A stretch of DNA of 41,863 bases from Clostridia bacterium (GTDB taxonomy: Bacteria; Bacillota; Clostridia; UBA1381), in contig CAAEKO010000023.1 in NCBI GenBank assembly GCA_900756545.1, positions 1-41,863 on the forward strand, in the 5' to 3' direction. Numbering within the stretch: position 1 is the first letter of the stretch; each line of letters begins with the position of its first letter. Below the pieces are notes generated by a model. It searched no databases. It was not told the origin of the DNA and saw nothing but the letters and a program-made list of their open reading frames with translations. Positions 27,952 to 35,410 of this stretch are shown piece by piece. A program made the translations under genes and the position numbers.

Positions 27952-29205
27952 TTATAAATCTTGTCTGATCATTGCAATCGTTGCGCCGAGCGCATCTCCC
28001 ATTTGCCTGTATCCGGCAATATTCGGATGCACCCAATTCGCAAGCTGAGTTACCGTTTCCGCAGAATGCAGATTTGCCTTAAATGGTGCGCTTTCAATAC
28101 CATATTCAGGATCACATACCGCCCCCATCGGACATATATATATTCCTTCCGATTTGTGATTATCAAATTCATCAATTAACCTTTCACATGCCAGCTTAAT
28201 TGCAAAATTGTACCGCTTTGATGTTGCCGAACAGCCTTTTACTAAGCCCCATGCATATTGATCTGATCCGTTCGGCGGCAGGTTAATAATTACCCTTATA
28301 TTCCTTCCTGCTCTTTTAATCTCCTTTATCAGCCTTTTTATGTTACTTACCAATTCCTCAACATCATCATATAGTGTTTCATAAGTACTCGACTGAAGCT
28401 CATTGGATGCAAACAAGACCGATACAATATCCGGATTTTCCTCTCCAATACGCTCAAGATATTTTTTCAAAGAAAACTCAAATTCGCAAGACCTGCTGAC
28501 AACTTCCTCTTTTCCATCCTTCATGATTTTCAAGCCGTCATCATAAAAATACATTCCGTCAGTTAACTTCCGCGCCGCAAAACCGCGGTAGGAATAATGC
28601 CCCTTACATTCGCCTGCACACCTTTCGCAGAACAGCTTATCTCCGTAATACAGCCTGCCCGGAATTTCTCTCGGAAAAAGAAACTGTGAAACGCCGCAGC
28701 CCTCATCATGATAACGGGTAAAAAAGTCAATGCATTTCCATCCCCCCATTCCGTCATGGCGGACATTTAAATCAATGCTTCGGCTGCCGATTGTTCTTAT
28801 GGGACGTGATTTGTTTACCGCCTGTTCCACATAATATTCACTTCTTGTCATACTGTCACCAATGCACAACAATGTAACCGATCTTTTATAGTGCTTATCA
28901 AACAGCTTGATCCTGGTACTTTTTTGGGCAAGGATTCTGCCGTATGGGGCGTATATTACGATGGTAAGCTCGAATTCCTTCGGAACACCCGCAAATGCAT
29001 CAATTCGCCAGCATTTCCCCATATTTTTACCATAATCACATATTACATCAATTTCATAATCCTCTGAATATGGATAAATGATATTCTGAAAATAAATATT
29101 AAATTCCTCACGTTCCGATACCAAATCCTGTTTTTCTTCAGGCTTTAGGACGGCAATTTCCGCCGGAAGTATTATCTTTATTTCCTCATTTTTTATGTCA
29201 AACAT
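27952..29205 (-). CDS. SGNH/GDSL-family hydrolase, probable carbohydrate esterase
   Basis: The product is 417 residues from ATG 29205. A GTG eight codons upstream is possible but has a poorer ribosome site, whereas AAGAGG lies eight bases before the ATG. Residues about 1-105 form a beta-rich N-terminal domain. The SGNH core then starts with LLCIGDSMT (nucleophile Ser118), continues with DGMGGW (Gly block) and FASNELQ (Asn block), and ends with WVHPNIAGYRQMGDAL (His393). The usual Asp of the DxxH motif is Asn here (NWVH), which may lower activity or shift the acid elsewhere. A cluster of cysteines (about 187-200, CERCAGEC) could bind metal or form a loop. No signal peptide is visible. It is the first gene after the strong promoter and may remove acyl groups from glycans. 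Confidence 0.85.
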   Translation of the reverse strand: MFDIKNEEIKIILPAEIAVLKPEEKQDLVSEREEFNIYFQNIIYPYSEDYEIDVICDYGKNMGKCWRIDAFAGVPKEFELTIVIYAPYGRILAQKSTRIKLFDKHYKRSVTLLCIGDSMTRSEYYVEQAVNKSRPIRTIGSRSIDLNVRHDGMGGWKCIDFFTRYHDEGCGVSQFLFPREIPGRLYYGDKLFCERCAGECKGHYSYRGFAARKLTDGMYFYDDGLKIMKDGKEEVVSRSCEFEFSLKKYLERIGEENPDIVSVLFASNELQSSTYETLYDDVEELVSNIKRLIKEIKRAGRNIRVIINLPPNGSDQYAWGLVKGCSATSKRYNFAIKLACERLIDEFDNHKSEGIYICPMGAVCDPEYGIESAPFKANLHSAETVTQLANWVHPNIAGYRQMGDALGATIAMIRQDL

Positions 29206-29237
29206 AACAAAGACCTCTTTTCCTTTCACTAATTTTC

Positions 29238-29265
29238 ATTATATCATTTAGGGGAGATTTATCAA
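29238..29265 (-). promoter_or_regulatory. Sigma-A-type promoter of the polysaccharide locus
   Basis: TTGATA (29260-29265) and a perfect TATAAT (29238-29243) are separated by 16 bases. The predicted transcript would start near 29231, about 25 bases before the SGNH start codon. This is the best promoter in the region and marks the beginning of the locus. Confidence 0.75.
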
Positions 29266-29304
29266 TATTTTATATGGATTTTTCTGCCGATATAATCAAA
29301 TCAA

Positions 29305-29317
29305 TCAAATATGAAAC
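29305..29317 (-). promoter_or_regulatory. Second copy of the shared 13-base motif
   Basis: The minus strand reads GTTTCATATTTGA, identical to 24755-24767 on the plus strand. It lies 40 bases upstream of the -35 box of the SGNH promoter, a usual place for an AraC-type activator site. The regulator assignment is inference. Confidence 0.35.
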
Positions 29318-29480
29318 CTCCCAAAAGCAGATTTATGCTATTTTATTAATCATGATCGCCCATGACAACAGGGGTGCTCACTAACATGCATATATATCTG
29401 GACATGCTTCTGCCTCTGCATTGGAGGTTATTCCGCCTTTTTCTAATCATGCGCTCAGCCCGTAGTTTTCTTCCTGCAAC
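29318..29480. other. Intergenic stretch without recognisable genes
   Basis: This AT-rich part of the 405-base gap between the SGNH gene and the choloylglycine hydrolase has no open frame with a ribosome site and no clear structure. It marks the boundary between the polysaccharide locus and the accessory region. Confidence 0.5.
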
Positions 29481-29519
29481 AAAAAAAGACGCAATTCCTT
29501 AAAAAAAGGGGTTGCGTCA
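29481..29519 (-). terminator. Terminator of the choloylglycine hydrolase gene
   Basis: On the minus strand GACGCAA pairs with TTGCGTC, with further partial pairing inside, and a run of seven T residues follows directly. It lies about 90 bases after the stop at 29611. Confidence 0.75.
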
Positions 29520-29610
29520 TTTCTCTGAATTACTTCGTTCACCCGATGCCTTAAACCAATTATACCTGAGCTTTATAGGGGCTTATACCTATTTCAAAGT
29601 TTTGATCGTA

Positions 29611-30585
29611 TTAGTTTTGCATTTTAATTTGTTCGCCCTGAATCAACGGATATCTGATCAACAGAATACCGTCTAATTTCTCCTTTTGCATATCCACTGC
29701 AGAAATCTGATGATTATCATAAGTAGTATAATAATAAATACCTTTATCTGCATTACAGCATGACGTATAAATTGTCGTTTCAAATTTTTCATTTCCAACG
29801 TCGCAGCAGCCTCTTTGCTGGTCAACGGAACCGAGTATATGAAAAAACTGGCTTATACTCTCTGATTCTGAGTTCCCGGATACCGAATTCATTTTTACAA
29901 AAGCTGCTCTGACGAAACGGGATTGGGATGATAAATCGCCCGGAAGTCCTAATGCACCCATACCACGGCTATACACGTGTAGAGGCAGTTTCTCGGAGAA
30001 ATAATTTTGTGGTGATTTCGGAGACAAATGCATATAATTATTCAGTTGAAACATCTGCTCATCAAAAGGAGGATTATTTGTCAACACTCCTATTGGATTA
30101 TCATAAACCCTAATCCCCGCCTTCACCGATTCTACTGTAATAGATTCATTTCTATCTGCAATCAGCCAGTGAAGCTGTGCCACCGGCATTTTATCACTGA
30201 AAGGAATATTAACAAGGTTCATTCTCTCCAGTAATTCTCTTGCTTCTTTTACCGAAGCGCATTGCCCAAGAATCCACGGTATGAATTCAAATGACGCCAC
30301 ATTGTCCCTATTCTGTACTTTTTCTTTGTAAGCTGCATTTCCCACAAAGTTTAAACCCGCCATACCTAATCCTTTTTCATTGATAGCATCATAATAAAGA
30401 GGATAATCCTCCGCAACATGAGCCATACCGATTATAGCATAATGATTTTCTATAACACCCATAACGCGAAAGTGAAATGGATAATTACGCGGCGTTATCG
30501 TAACCTCCTCACCATAGGAAAACTCATAGTCCAGTGTCCGGCCAAAATAAAAATCCTTTGTTTTATATGTTGCTGCTGTACACAT
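29611..30585 (-). CDS. Choloylglycine hydrolase family (bile salt hydrolase / penicillin V acylase)
   Basis: The product has 324 residues from ATG 30585, which follows GGAGGAGG; the frame is open further upstream but this start places Cys at position 2, as required. In this Ntn-hydrolase family the Met is removed and Cys2 becomes the nucleophile. All the catalytic positions known from clostridial bile salt hydrolase are recognisable: Cys2, Arg16 (FGRTLDYE), Asp19, Asn79 (GLNFVG), Asn170 (LTNNPPF) and Arg223 (SSQSRFVRAAF). The length is normal, and no signal peptide is present, so it is cytoplasmic. It hydrolyses amide bonds of conjugated bile acids or related N-acyl compounds; the two activities cannot be separated by sequence reading. 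It has its own promoter and terminator and appears unrelated to the polysaccharide genes. Confidence 0.92.
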   Translation of the reverse strand: MCTAATYKTKDFYFGRTLDYEFSYGEEVTITPRNYPFHFRVMGVIENHYAIIGMAHVAEDYPLYYDAINEKGLGMAGLNFVGNAAYKEKVQNRDNVASFEFIPWILGQCASVKEARELLERMNLVNIPFSDKMPVAQLHWLIADRNESITVESVKAGIRVYDNPIGVLTNNPPFDEQMFQLNNYMHLSPKSPQNYFSEKLPLHVYSRGMGALGLPGDLSSQSRFVRAAFVKMNSVSGNSESESISQFFHILGSVDQQRGCCDVGNEKFETTIYTSCCNADKGIYYYTTYDNHQISAVDMQKEKLDGILLIRYPLIQGEQIKMQN

Positions 30586-30609
30586 AACATTACCTCCTCC
30601 AGCTTTTAA

Positions 30610-30638
30610 CTTATATACTACTTTAATTATGCCACCAA
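30610..30638 (-). promoter_or_regulatory. Putative promoter of the choloylglycine hydrolase gene
   Basis: TATAAG (30610-30615) lies 17 bases from TTGGTG (30633-30638), about 25 bases before the start codon. The -10 box is good and the -35 box is weak. Confidence 0.45.
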
Positions 30639-30843
30639 ACGATAATAAAAATCCGACTGATTTCACTTTTCATTGCAAAAATAGTTCATTAGGTTTGCTT
30701 TCAGTAAAAATTTCTGCATCATTAAAACAGCTGAATAAACTACTACCTTGACATTCAGCCGAGCATATGCGCCAATCGGTACACTGCTTCCCGGTAAAGA
30801 ATCCGAATTTTTATACTTCTCATTTTTCAGAATTGACTTAACT

Positions 30844-31292
30844 ATACTTGCTCTCTATTTTGTCATATCATCTCAGATTGATGTTCTTAAAACCAAGACT
30901 TTCTATATATATGGCTCTGTTGTCAATTTTAATGCTGATATTGCTAAGATTTTCTGCTCAATTTCGCATATGTCTTTCTTGCGTTTGGTACAATTTGAGG
31001 CTCAAAATCTCCGTCACGGTCTAGCGGAACGTCAATTGGTATCTCGCCGTAAGAACTGCGTAATTTCTTGGGCTTTACACCATTTCTGTAATCTGGATTA
31101 TCGCTGCGTTCATATTCTCCATAACCCAGATGTGCATCAAGCTCAGCTTCCATCATTTCCTGAATTGTTCCCCCAAGCAAATCTTTTAGTGCCTCTTGAA
31201 TATCCGCCGCTGTTTTGATATCTTATTCCTGAATCAAACCGGCTGTGATTTTCTTTTCCCTTTCCTCATTTTTTCTCTTCTGTGTTTTTCAA
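30844..31292 (-). pseudogene. IS256-family (mutator-type) transposase remnant
   Basis: The central part (31180-30944) translates to LLGGTIQEMMEAELDAHLGY, then ERSDNPDYRNG and RSSYGEIPIDVP, the conserved N-terminal block of IS256 transposases. It is clearly broken. A TTG start at 31292 with an AGGAGG site runs into TGA after eight codons. In the frame of the main block a TAA interrupts LIQE*DIKTAADIQ. A one-base shift after FEPQIVP moves the homologous KRKKDICEIEQKI into another frame. Recognisable sequence fades near 30844 (SEMI, DKIESK). The catalytic DDE part is missing, so it cannot move itself. No terminal inverted repeats or target duplication were identified. It marks past insertion activity in the accessory region. 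Confidence 0.85.
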
Positions 31293-31363
31293 AAAATTCC
31301 TCCTATGTTTTTTATTCTATCCACAGAAGGAATCATTTTTACAGACTTTTTCTCACACTCTCA

Positions 31364-31399
31364 TAAAAAGGCGATGCATTTTTAAGAAGTGCATCGCCC
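31364..31399 (-). terminator. Strong rho-independent terminator
   Basis: On the minus strand GGCGATGCA pairs with TGCATCGCC (nine base pairs) and is followed by TTTTT. It lies just after the short methyltransferase fragment and ends the methyltransferase/metallo-hydrolase operon. Confidence 0.85.
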
Positions 31400-31412
31400 T
31401 TTCTTGACCGCT

Positions 31413-31541
31413 TTAAGTTTCTTTATTCATGTTCCAAACAATCCTACACACAGCTTTTCCAAAGAAAGTAGAACATGTTATCATTCCGTCATAAAGGCTT
31501 GTTTTTCCTATTTCCGTATATGCCTTTTCTACGCTGTCCAT
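31413..31541 (-). pseudogene. N-terminal fragment of a class I SAM-dependent methyltransferase
   Basis: This 42-codon frame begins at ATG 31541 after a GGAGGGAAGGG ribosome site and ends with TAA directly before a terminator. Its sequence (MDSVEKAYTEIGKTSLYDG, then CSTFFGKAVCRIVW) resembles, from memory, the start of a family of class I methyltransferases whose SAM-binding motif comes some 20-30 residues further on. That part is absent, so this is probably a truncated gene of which the start and the terminator remain. It is only 38 bases from the end of the metallo-hydrolase gene and was likely part of its operon. It could still be translated as a small protein. Confidence 0.55.
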
Positions 31542-31579
31542 TTCCCTTCCCTCCAATACTTTTACCCCAATACATAACC

Positions 31580-32458
31580 TCATTCATCATAAGAGAAATT
31601 TTGTTTTTTTAAATTGATCTGCTTTGCCTGCTCCTGTGTATCATTTGTTTCATCATAGGCGTCATATGGCGTATACGGGTCATGCGGTTTTTGTTTTACC
31701 CATGCATTGCAGACGCGGTCTGTGTGAGCAAAAGCAAAATCAAGACTATCTGTCCATCCGGTATGTCCGGTGATTATGATCGGATTAAGCTTTCTCATTC
31801 TTAATTTTCCCTCAAGCGCTTGTAGCGATTTTTTGGCGGCAGTATTGTCCTCTGCCAGTACATTGATGAAACTATAACCGCCGTCTGCACCAAGCCAAAG
31901 AGCATCTCCGGTAAAAAGATACATATCATCAATCAAATAAACCAAATGTCCCCAAGTATGTCCCGGAACAAGGATACTTTCAATCTTGATTTCATCTATG
32001 TAGAAAACCTCTCCGTCTTTCAAAAAAATTTTCGCATTATCAATTTTCACAACGGGAAGCTTATGAAATCCATAAAACACTCTGCGGCTCTTTTCTCCTG
32101 TTAAATATTTATTTTCTTCCTCACCAATATACAGCGTTGTATTATCAAAAAGGTGAGCGCTGTCTTCTTCGACGGCGCCCACATGATCCGTATCCTGATG
32201 TGTAATCAGAATATGCCGAATGCTTGCAGGCTCAATTCCCAGCCATTTCATTTTTTCTTTCAGCCGGCTGTAGTGATAACCTGCGTCAATCATAATTGTA
32301 ACACCGTTTTTGGTATAAAAGAAAATATTTGCAACATATTTGCGTATACAGCTTATATGCTCATCAATATATCCGGTGTTTAACGGCTTGAATATTTCCT
32401 TCCCGCGAAACATTCTTGACATAAACTTTACCTGAAAATGAGATGCATGCTTCGACAT
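31580..32458 (-). CDS. MBL-fold metallo-hydrolase
   Basis: The product has 292 residues. ATG 32458 is preferred over GTG two codons upstream because AAGGAGGT is six bases from the ATG and touches the GTG. The metal motif is THQDTDHVGA (His87, Asp89, Asp91, His92), the HxDxDH variant common in small Firmicute metallo-hydrolases. VPGHTWGHLVYL and LFTGDALWLG supply further ligands. The fold covers glyoxalase II, lactonases and related hydrolases, and the substrate is not predictable. It is translated right after the methyltransferase (12 bases apart), and a methyltransferase fragment follows it. This suggests a small detoxification or modification operon rather than glycan use. Confidence 0.88.
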   Translation of the reverse strand: MSKHASHFQVKFMSRMFRGKEIFKPLNTGYIDEHISCIRKYVANIFFYTKNGVTIMIDAGYHYSRLKEKMKWLGIEPASIRHILITHQDTDHVGAVEEDSAHLFDNTTLYIGEEENKYLTGEKSRRVFYGFHKLPVVKIDNAKIFLKDGEVFYIDEIKIESILVPGHTWGHLVYLIDDMYLFTGDALWLGADGGYSFINVLAEDNTAAKKSLQALEGKLRMRKLNPIIITGHTGWTDSLDFAFAHTDRVCNAWVKQKPHDPYTPYDAYDETNDTQEQAKQINLKKQNFSYDE

Positions 32459-32470
32459 ATCCACACCTCC

Positions 32471-33094
32471 TTAATTATTTTTTCCGGGCTGCTGTGCTGC
32501 CAAAAAGCACAGCGGAGCGATACGGCTTCCCATCACGATCTGAGCTTTAACAACAAACCCATGCTGCGACACAAACTCCGCAAATTCCTTAGCGGTCCAT
32601 TTATGATAGACTTTAAATCCGAGAAGTTTTAAAACAGAAACACGAAGTCCATAACCTATGTTCTCCCCATGCACAAAGGTTAGTGCAAAAAGTCCTCCAT
32701 CCGCTTTCAGAACTCTGCGGATTTCTCTCAATGCCTGCTCAGGATAAGGCATAATATGCAAAGCATTTGATATTACAACTGCGTCAAAGCTGCCGTTGGC
32801 ATACGGCAGAGCTGTTGCATCGCATACAGAAAAGAGAAGTCTTGGCGAAGCATTTTTCTTTTTTGCCTGCTCAATCATGGCTTTCGAAAAATCGGTTGCC
32901 TCCCACAATCTGACATGAGCTGCAAGCGGAAAGGAAAGCTGTCCTGTGCCGCAGGCAAGCTCCAGCACATTCATAGTTTTATTCAAATGCGGCAGTAAAT
33001 TCTCACATATTTCGCCATACAGTTCGCCGCTGCTTTTCATAAATAATTCGTATTTTCCCGCAAATCTTTGCCAAAATTGTTTATTATCATTCAT
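32471..33094 (-). CDS. Class I SAM-dependent methyltransferase
   Basis: The product has 207 residues from ATG 33094, chosen because GAAGGTG precedes it closely. The SAM-binding motif I is VLELACGTGQ (43-52). Motif II-like acidic residues (WEATDFS) follow, then the FDAVVISNALHIMPYPEQAL segment and ALREIRRVLKADGGLF, all typical of the UbiE/Methyltransf_11 group. The start lies four bases after the stop of a broken methyltransferase gene and the end is 12 bases before the metallo-hydrolase. The acceptor is unknown, and small molecules are the usual substrates for this type. Confidence 0.88.
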   Translation of the reverse strand: MNDNKQFWQRFAGKYELFMKSSGELYGEICENLLPHLNKTMNVLELACGTGQLSFPLAAHVRLWEATDFSKAMIEQAKKKNASPRLLFSVCDATALPYANGSFDAVVISNALHIMPYPEQALREIRRVLKADGGLFALTFVHGENIGYGLRVSVLKLLGFKVYHKWTAKEFAEFVSQHGFVVKAQIVMGSRIAPLCFLAAQQPGKNN

Positions 33095-33098
33095 TGTT

Positions 33099-33929
33099 TC
33101 ACCTTCTGCAAAACTCTGCATGTATCATAAAGCTCATATGAAATTTACGCATAATCCATGCGAAAAATTTTGTTATTGTATCCTGTTTGTATCCGTATTT
33201 TAAATATCCGTTTATATAGTCTTTCTCCGAAACCATGACGATGTGCTTTGACCAGTTCTCCAATTCCTCCTTTGGATTTTCAAGTGAAAAGAAGGATTTT
33301 GTTTTATTGCCTGCCATTTTTACCTCTGCATTGACAAATTTCAGACCTACACGGTTTACTGCGTCAAATGTTATCATCCCGCCGGGAAAGTATTCTGCCA
33401 TAGCACAGAAAAGCCTTTTTACCTGTTCCTTTTCAAAGTAATAGAAAAGACCGCCTGCCGTAAACACTATTCCTTTGTCCGGATTAAAATTGATTTTATC
33501 AAACCATGAGAAATCATTCAGATCACAGACAATATTTTTTTTCATTCCTGCTGATTGGGATATATTTTTCTCTAAGTCCGATTACATTTTCCATATCTAA
33601 GCAATACCAAGGACTTGTGTCATTCAGCATTTGCCTTCTAAGACAGGACAGCCCTGCTCCCATTTCCACGACCACAGCTTCAGGATAACGCTTTATATAA
33701 TTGTCAATCTCCCACGAAAGGTTATACTGGCGTATAAGACAATTCATCCATGCATATTGAAGCTTGTACAAAAAATTTTCGGAAAGGTCAACTCCGAGAG
33801 CCTTGACAATACGCTCTGCATCATTGTCGGGAAATATAGACGGATACTTTTGTGCCGCAATCATCCTTCCCCACAACGGGATATACAGGGTTTGCTGAAC
33901 CGTATTTTTTTTAAATCACTTTGTTTCAT
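33099..33929 (-). pseudogene. Frameshifted SAM-dependent methyltransferase, COG3315/LCMT-like
   Basis: Three reading-frame pieces form one protein. ATG 33929 (MKQSDLKK) follows a GAGGTGC site. After a run of eight A bases the homologous frame changes to NTVQQTLYIPLWGRM and continues through VVVEMGAGLSCLRRQM, the SAM-binding block, to ISRNEKK. A second run of eight A bases (33535-33542) shifts it to KNIVCDLNDFSWFD, then GIVFTAGGLFYYFEKEQVK and the C-terminus at 33099. The order of motifs resembles the methyltransferases related to leucine carboxyl methyltransferases. Both breaks fall exactly in A8 homopolymers, so they may be sequencing errors, phase-variable tracts or early decay. The protein is otherwise well preserved and its stop is four bases from the next methyltransferase start. 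Confidence 0.8.
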
Positions 33930-34107
33930 TATAATTTGCACCTCAGTATAAATATTACATTGCAACATTTCTGTGTCATTCATTGACTTCATCGTAATCA
34001 ATATTTTTCCCACAATACACGGCCAATGATTTTTATCATTGAATATTTTTACATACTGCTAATATAAGCAGCCGCGATATTTTCTTCTTCATATTCTTAT
34101 TCTCAAA

Positions 34108-34473
34108 TCAATCCTTAATAAATTCTGCAATCTGTTTTATTGCTTTCCGTCCTTCAGGGAAAATATATGCAATCGCCCAGTCATGGCATAAACCCTTTCC
34201 CTTGTGCTCATATAGCGTAATACCTTTGCAAGATAGTCAATTCCCTGATGTGTATATTTTTCAGGAGGATATGCCATTTCAAGCAGTTTACGACTGTGTT
34301 TCCCAGCTTCAGCCACAAGAAAATCCTCTACGGCAATGAGCCTTGTAATAATCCACGGATAAGTTAATTTTTTTCAGGATATTTCTCCTTCAGAAGTGAA
34401 ATGACCGAGTCTGTACCGCAGCCGGCATCAAGCAAAACATTCCAATAAAAATATTTATATTCATATTCATCAT
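34108..34473 (-). pseudogene. Degraded class I methyltransferase remnant
   Basis: From ATG 34473, preceded by AAAGGATG, the frame leads to LLDAGCGTDSVISLLKEKYP, a class I SAM-binding motif, and stops at TAA within PEKN*. Other frames then hold plausible remains: VEDFLVAEAGKHSRKLLEMA, and near the end HDWAIAYIFPEGRKAIKQIA down to TGA at 34108. At least two frame changes are needed, and the spacing between pieces is too short for a full enzyme. It follows an AGTTAG-N6-CTAACT palindrome by 14 bases, as if it once belonged to the same regulon as the nearby exporters. Confidence 0.6.
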
Positions 34474-34487
34474 CCTTTAATCACTTT

Positions 34488-34505
34488 AGTTAGAACCAAC
34501 TAACT
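34488..34505. promoter_or_regulatory. Operator-like palindrome, copy 1
   Basis: AGTTAG-AACCAA-CTAACT is a perfect inverted repeat with a six-base spacer, 14 bases upstream of the degraded methyltransferase start. Matching sites occur at 35341-35358 and 39878-39895. A TetR-family repressor is the likely reader. Confidence 0.65.
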
Positions 34506-34801
34506 TCAAGGCATACTTCTAACTGCGATTTTATATCAACGGACAATTATTTTCATTAATGTATTTGACAAAGCATTTCCACATAATCAACATTATGTAG
34601 TACAAATTACCCTATTAATTATATCACAAAAACCAAAATAGGTCAATGATTTGATTAGTTTTATTACTTTTTCACCTTACATTCAACCATAAACACATCT
34701 TCTTTGCAATTCACAAAACATAGTTCATATATCATGTCTATATGCCTGACCACGCACGTCAATCTCGACTTATCTCTGCGTAAGACTGCTCAGGCTCTTG
34801 A
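34506..34801. other. Intergenic stretch without recognisable genes
   Basis: This AT-rich segment between the broken exporter and the broken methyltransferase has no supported open frame and no convincing hairpin followed by T residues. It probably contains the promoter of the methyltransferase remnant, but no box stands out. Confidence 0.5.
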
Positions 34802-35320
34802 TTAACCGGGTATGCTCCAGCCTTCCGCCTGTTCTCTAACCTTGACAAAGTCAAAATACTTTCCTTTTTGTCGGATAAGTTCTTCATGCTTCCCTTTCTG
34901 CACAATCCGCCCTTCGTCCACCACCAGTATCTGATCGGCATTCCGCATAGTCTTTAAGCGGTGTGCAATCATGATGATGGTCTTGTTTCTTGTCAGTTCC
35001 TCAATGGCTTTCTGCAATCTGTCCTCATTCTCCGTCGCCTCGTGAAGTATGACGACAGAAGCATCCTTTAACATTGCTCTTGCAATAGCGATACGCTGAC
35101 GTTCCCCTCCGGAGAGGTGTGCGCCGCCTCCTACGTTTGTATCATAGCCCAGACAGCTCTGTCTCTCCTGCCAGCAGACTGATGATAATCTGTGCCGCCG
35201 TAAAATAGGACGTCATTCCAAGGACAACACCGACGAACGCGCTGATGATTGCACGGATTAAACCGCTGTGTTCGTCTTTTCCCCAGCTCCAGATACGACG
35301 CAGCGGACTTTGTTTTGCAT
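34802..35320 (-). pseudogene. ABC exporter reduced by internal deletion
   Basis: ATG 35320 follows AAGGAGG. After a one-base shift within the first codons the sequence reads as the N-terminus of an ABC exporter (SPLRRIWSWGKDEHSG, then a membrane helix with VGVVLGMTSYFTAAQIII) up to ELSGL near 35145. There it jumps to the end of an ATPase domain: GYDTNVGGGAHLSGGERQR, AIARAMLKDAS, and the switch region IIMIAHRLKTM. Most of the membrane domain and the Walker A motif are missing. The Walker B end is also damaged: ILHEAT replaces ILDEAT, and a few following residues are lost. It cannot be a working transporter. It lies behind a TetR gene and an operator-like site in the same layout as the intact exporter at 38026-39801. 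Confidence 0.85.
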
Positions 35321-35340
35321 GATAAGTACCTCCTTATTTT

Positions 35341-35358
35341 AGTTAGTTTGTACTAATC
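35341..35358. promoter_or_regulatory. Operator-like palindrome, copy 2
   Basis: AGTTAG-TTTGTA-CTAATC is the same element as at 34488 and 39878, with a slightly changed right arm. It lies 20 bases upstream of the broken exporter start and after the tetR stop. Drift of the right arm fits loss of function of the gene it served. Confidence 0.55.
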
Positions 35359-35367
35359 TTATATTTT

Positions 35368-35402
35368 AAGGCTGCCGAATCGTCTTAGGAAACGACAGCC
35401 TT
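35368..35402 (-). other. Stem-loop after the tetR gene at 35411
   Basis: AAGGCTG and CAGCCTT form a seven-base-pair stem with extra pairing possible in the loop, eight bases after the tetR stop. On the minus strand it is followed by AAAATATAAG, so it is at best a weak terminator. Confidence 0.35.
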
Positions 35403-35410
35403 ATTAACAG

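Noticed and set aside
29205..29229. GTG start at 29229 for the SGNH gene
   Set aside because: The ATG at 29205 has a better-spaced AAGAGG site, and the promoter at 29238-29265 would leave almost no leader for the GTG.
30611..30843. Further transposase sequence before the choloylglycine hydrolase promoter
   Set aside because: Some frames give weakly similar stretches, but none is convincing enough to extend the remnant beyond 30844.
30748..31218. Plus-strand open frame of 156 codons
   Set aside because: It is the reverse strand of the IS256 transposase remnant.
34024..34041. Hairpin CAATGAT-TTTT-ATCATTG as a terminator
   Set aside because: The stem is AT-rich and weak, with no directly adjacent T-run on the transcribed strand.
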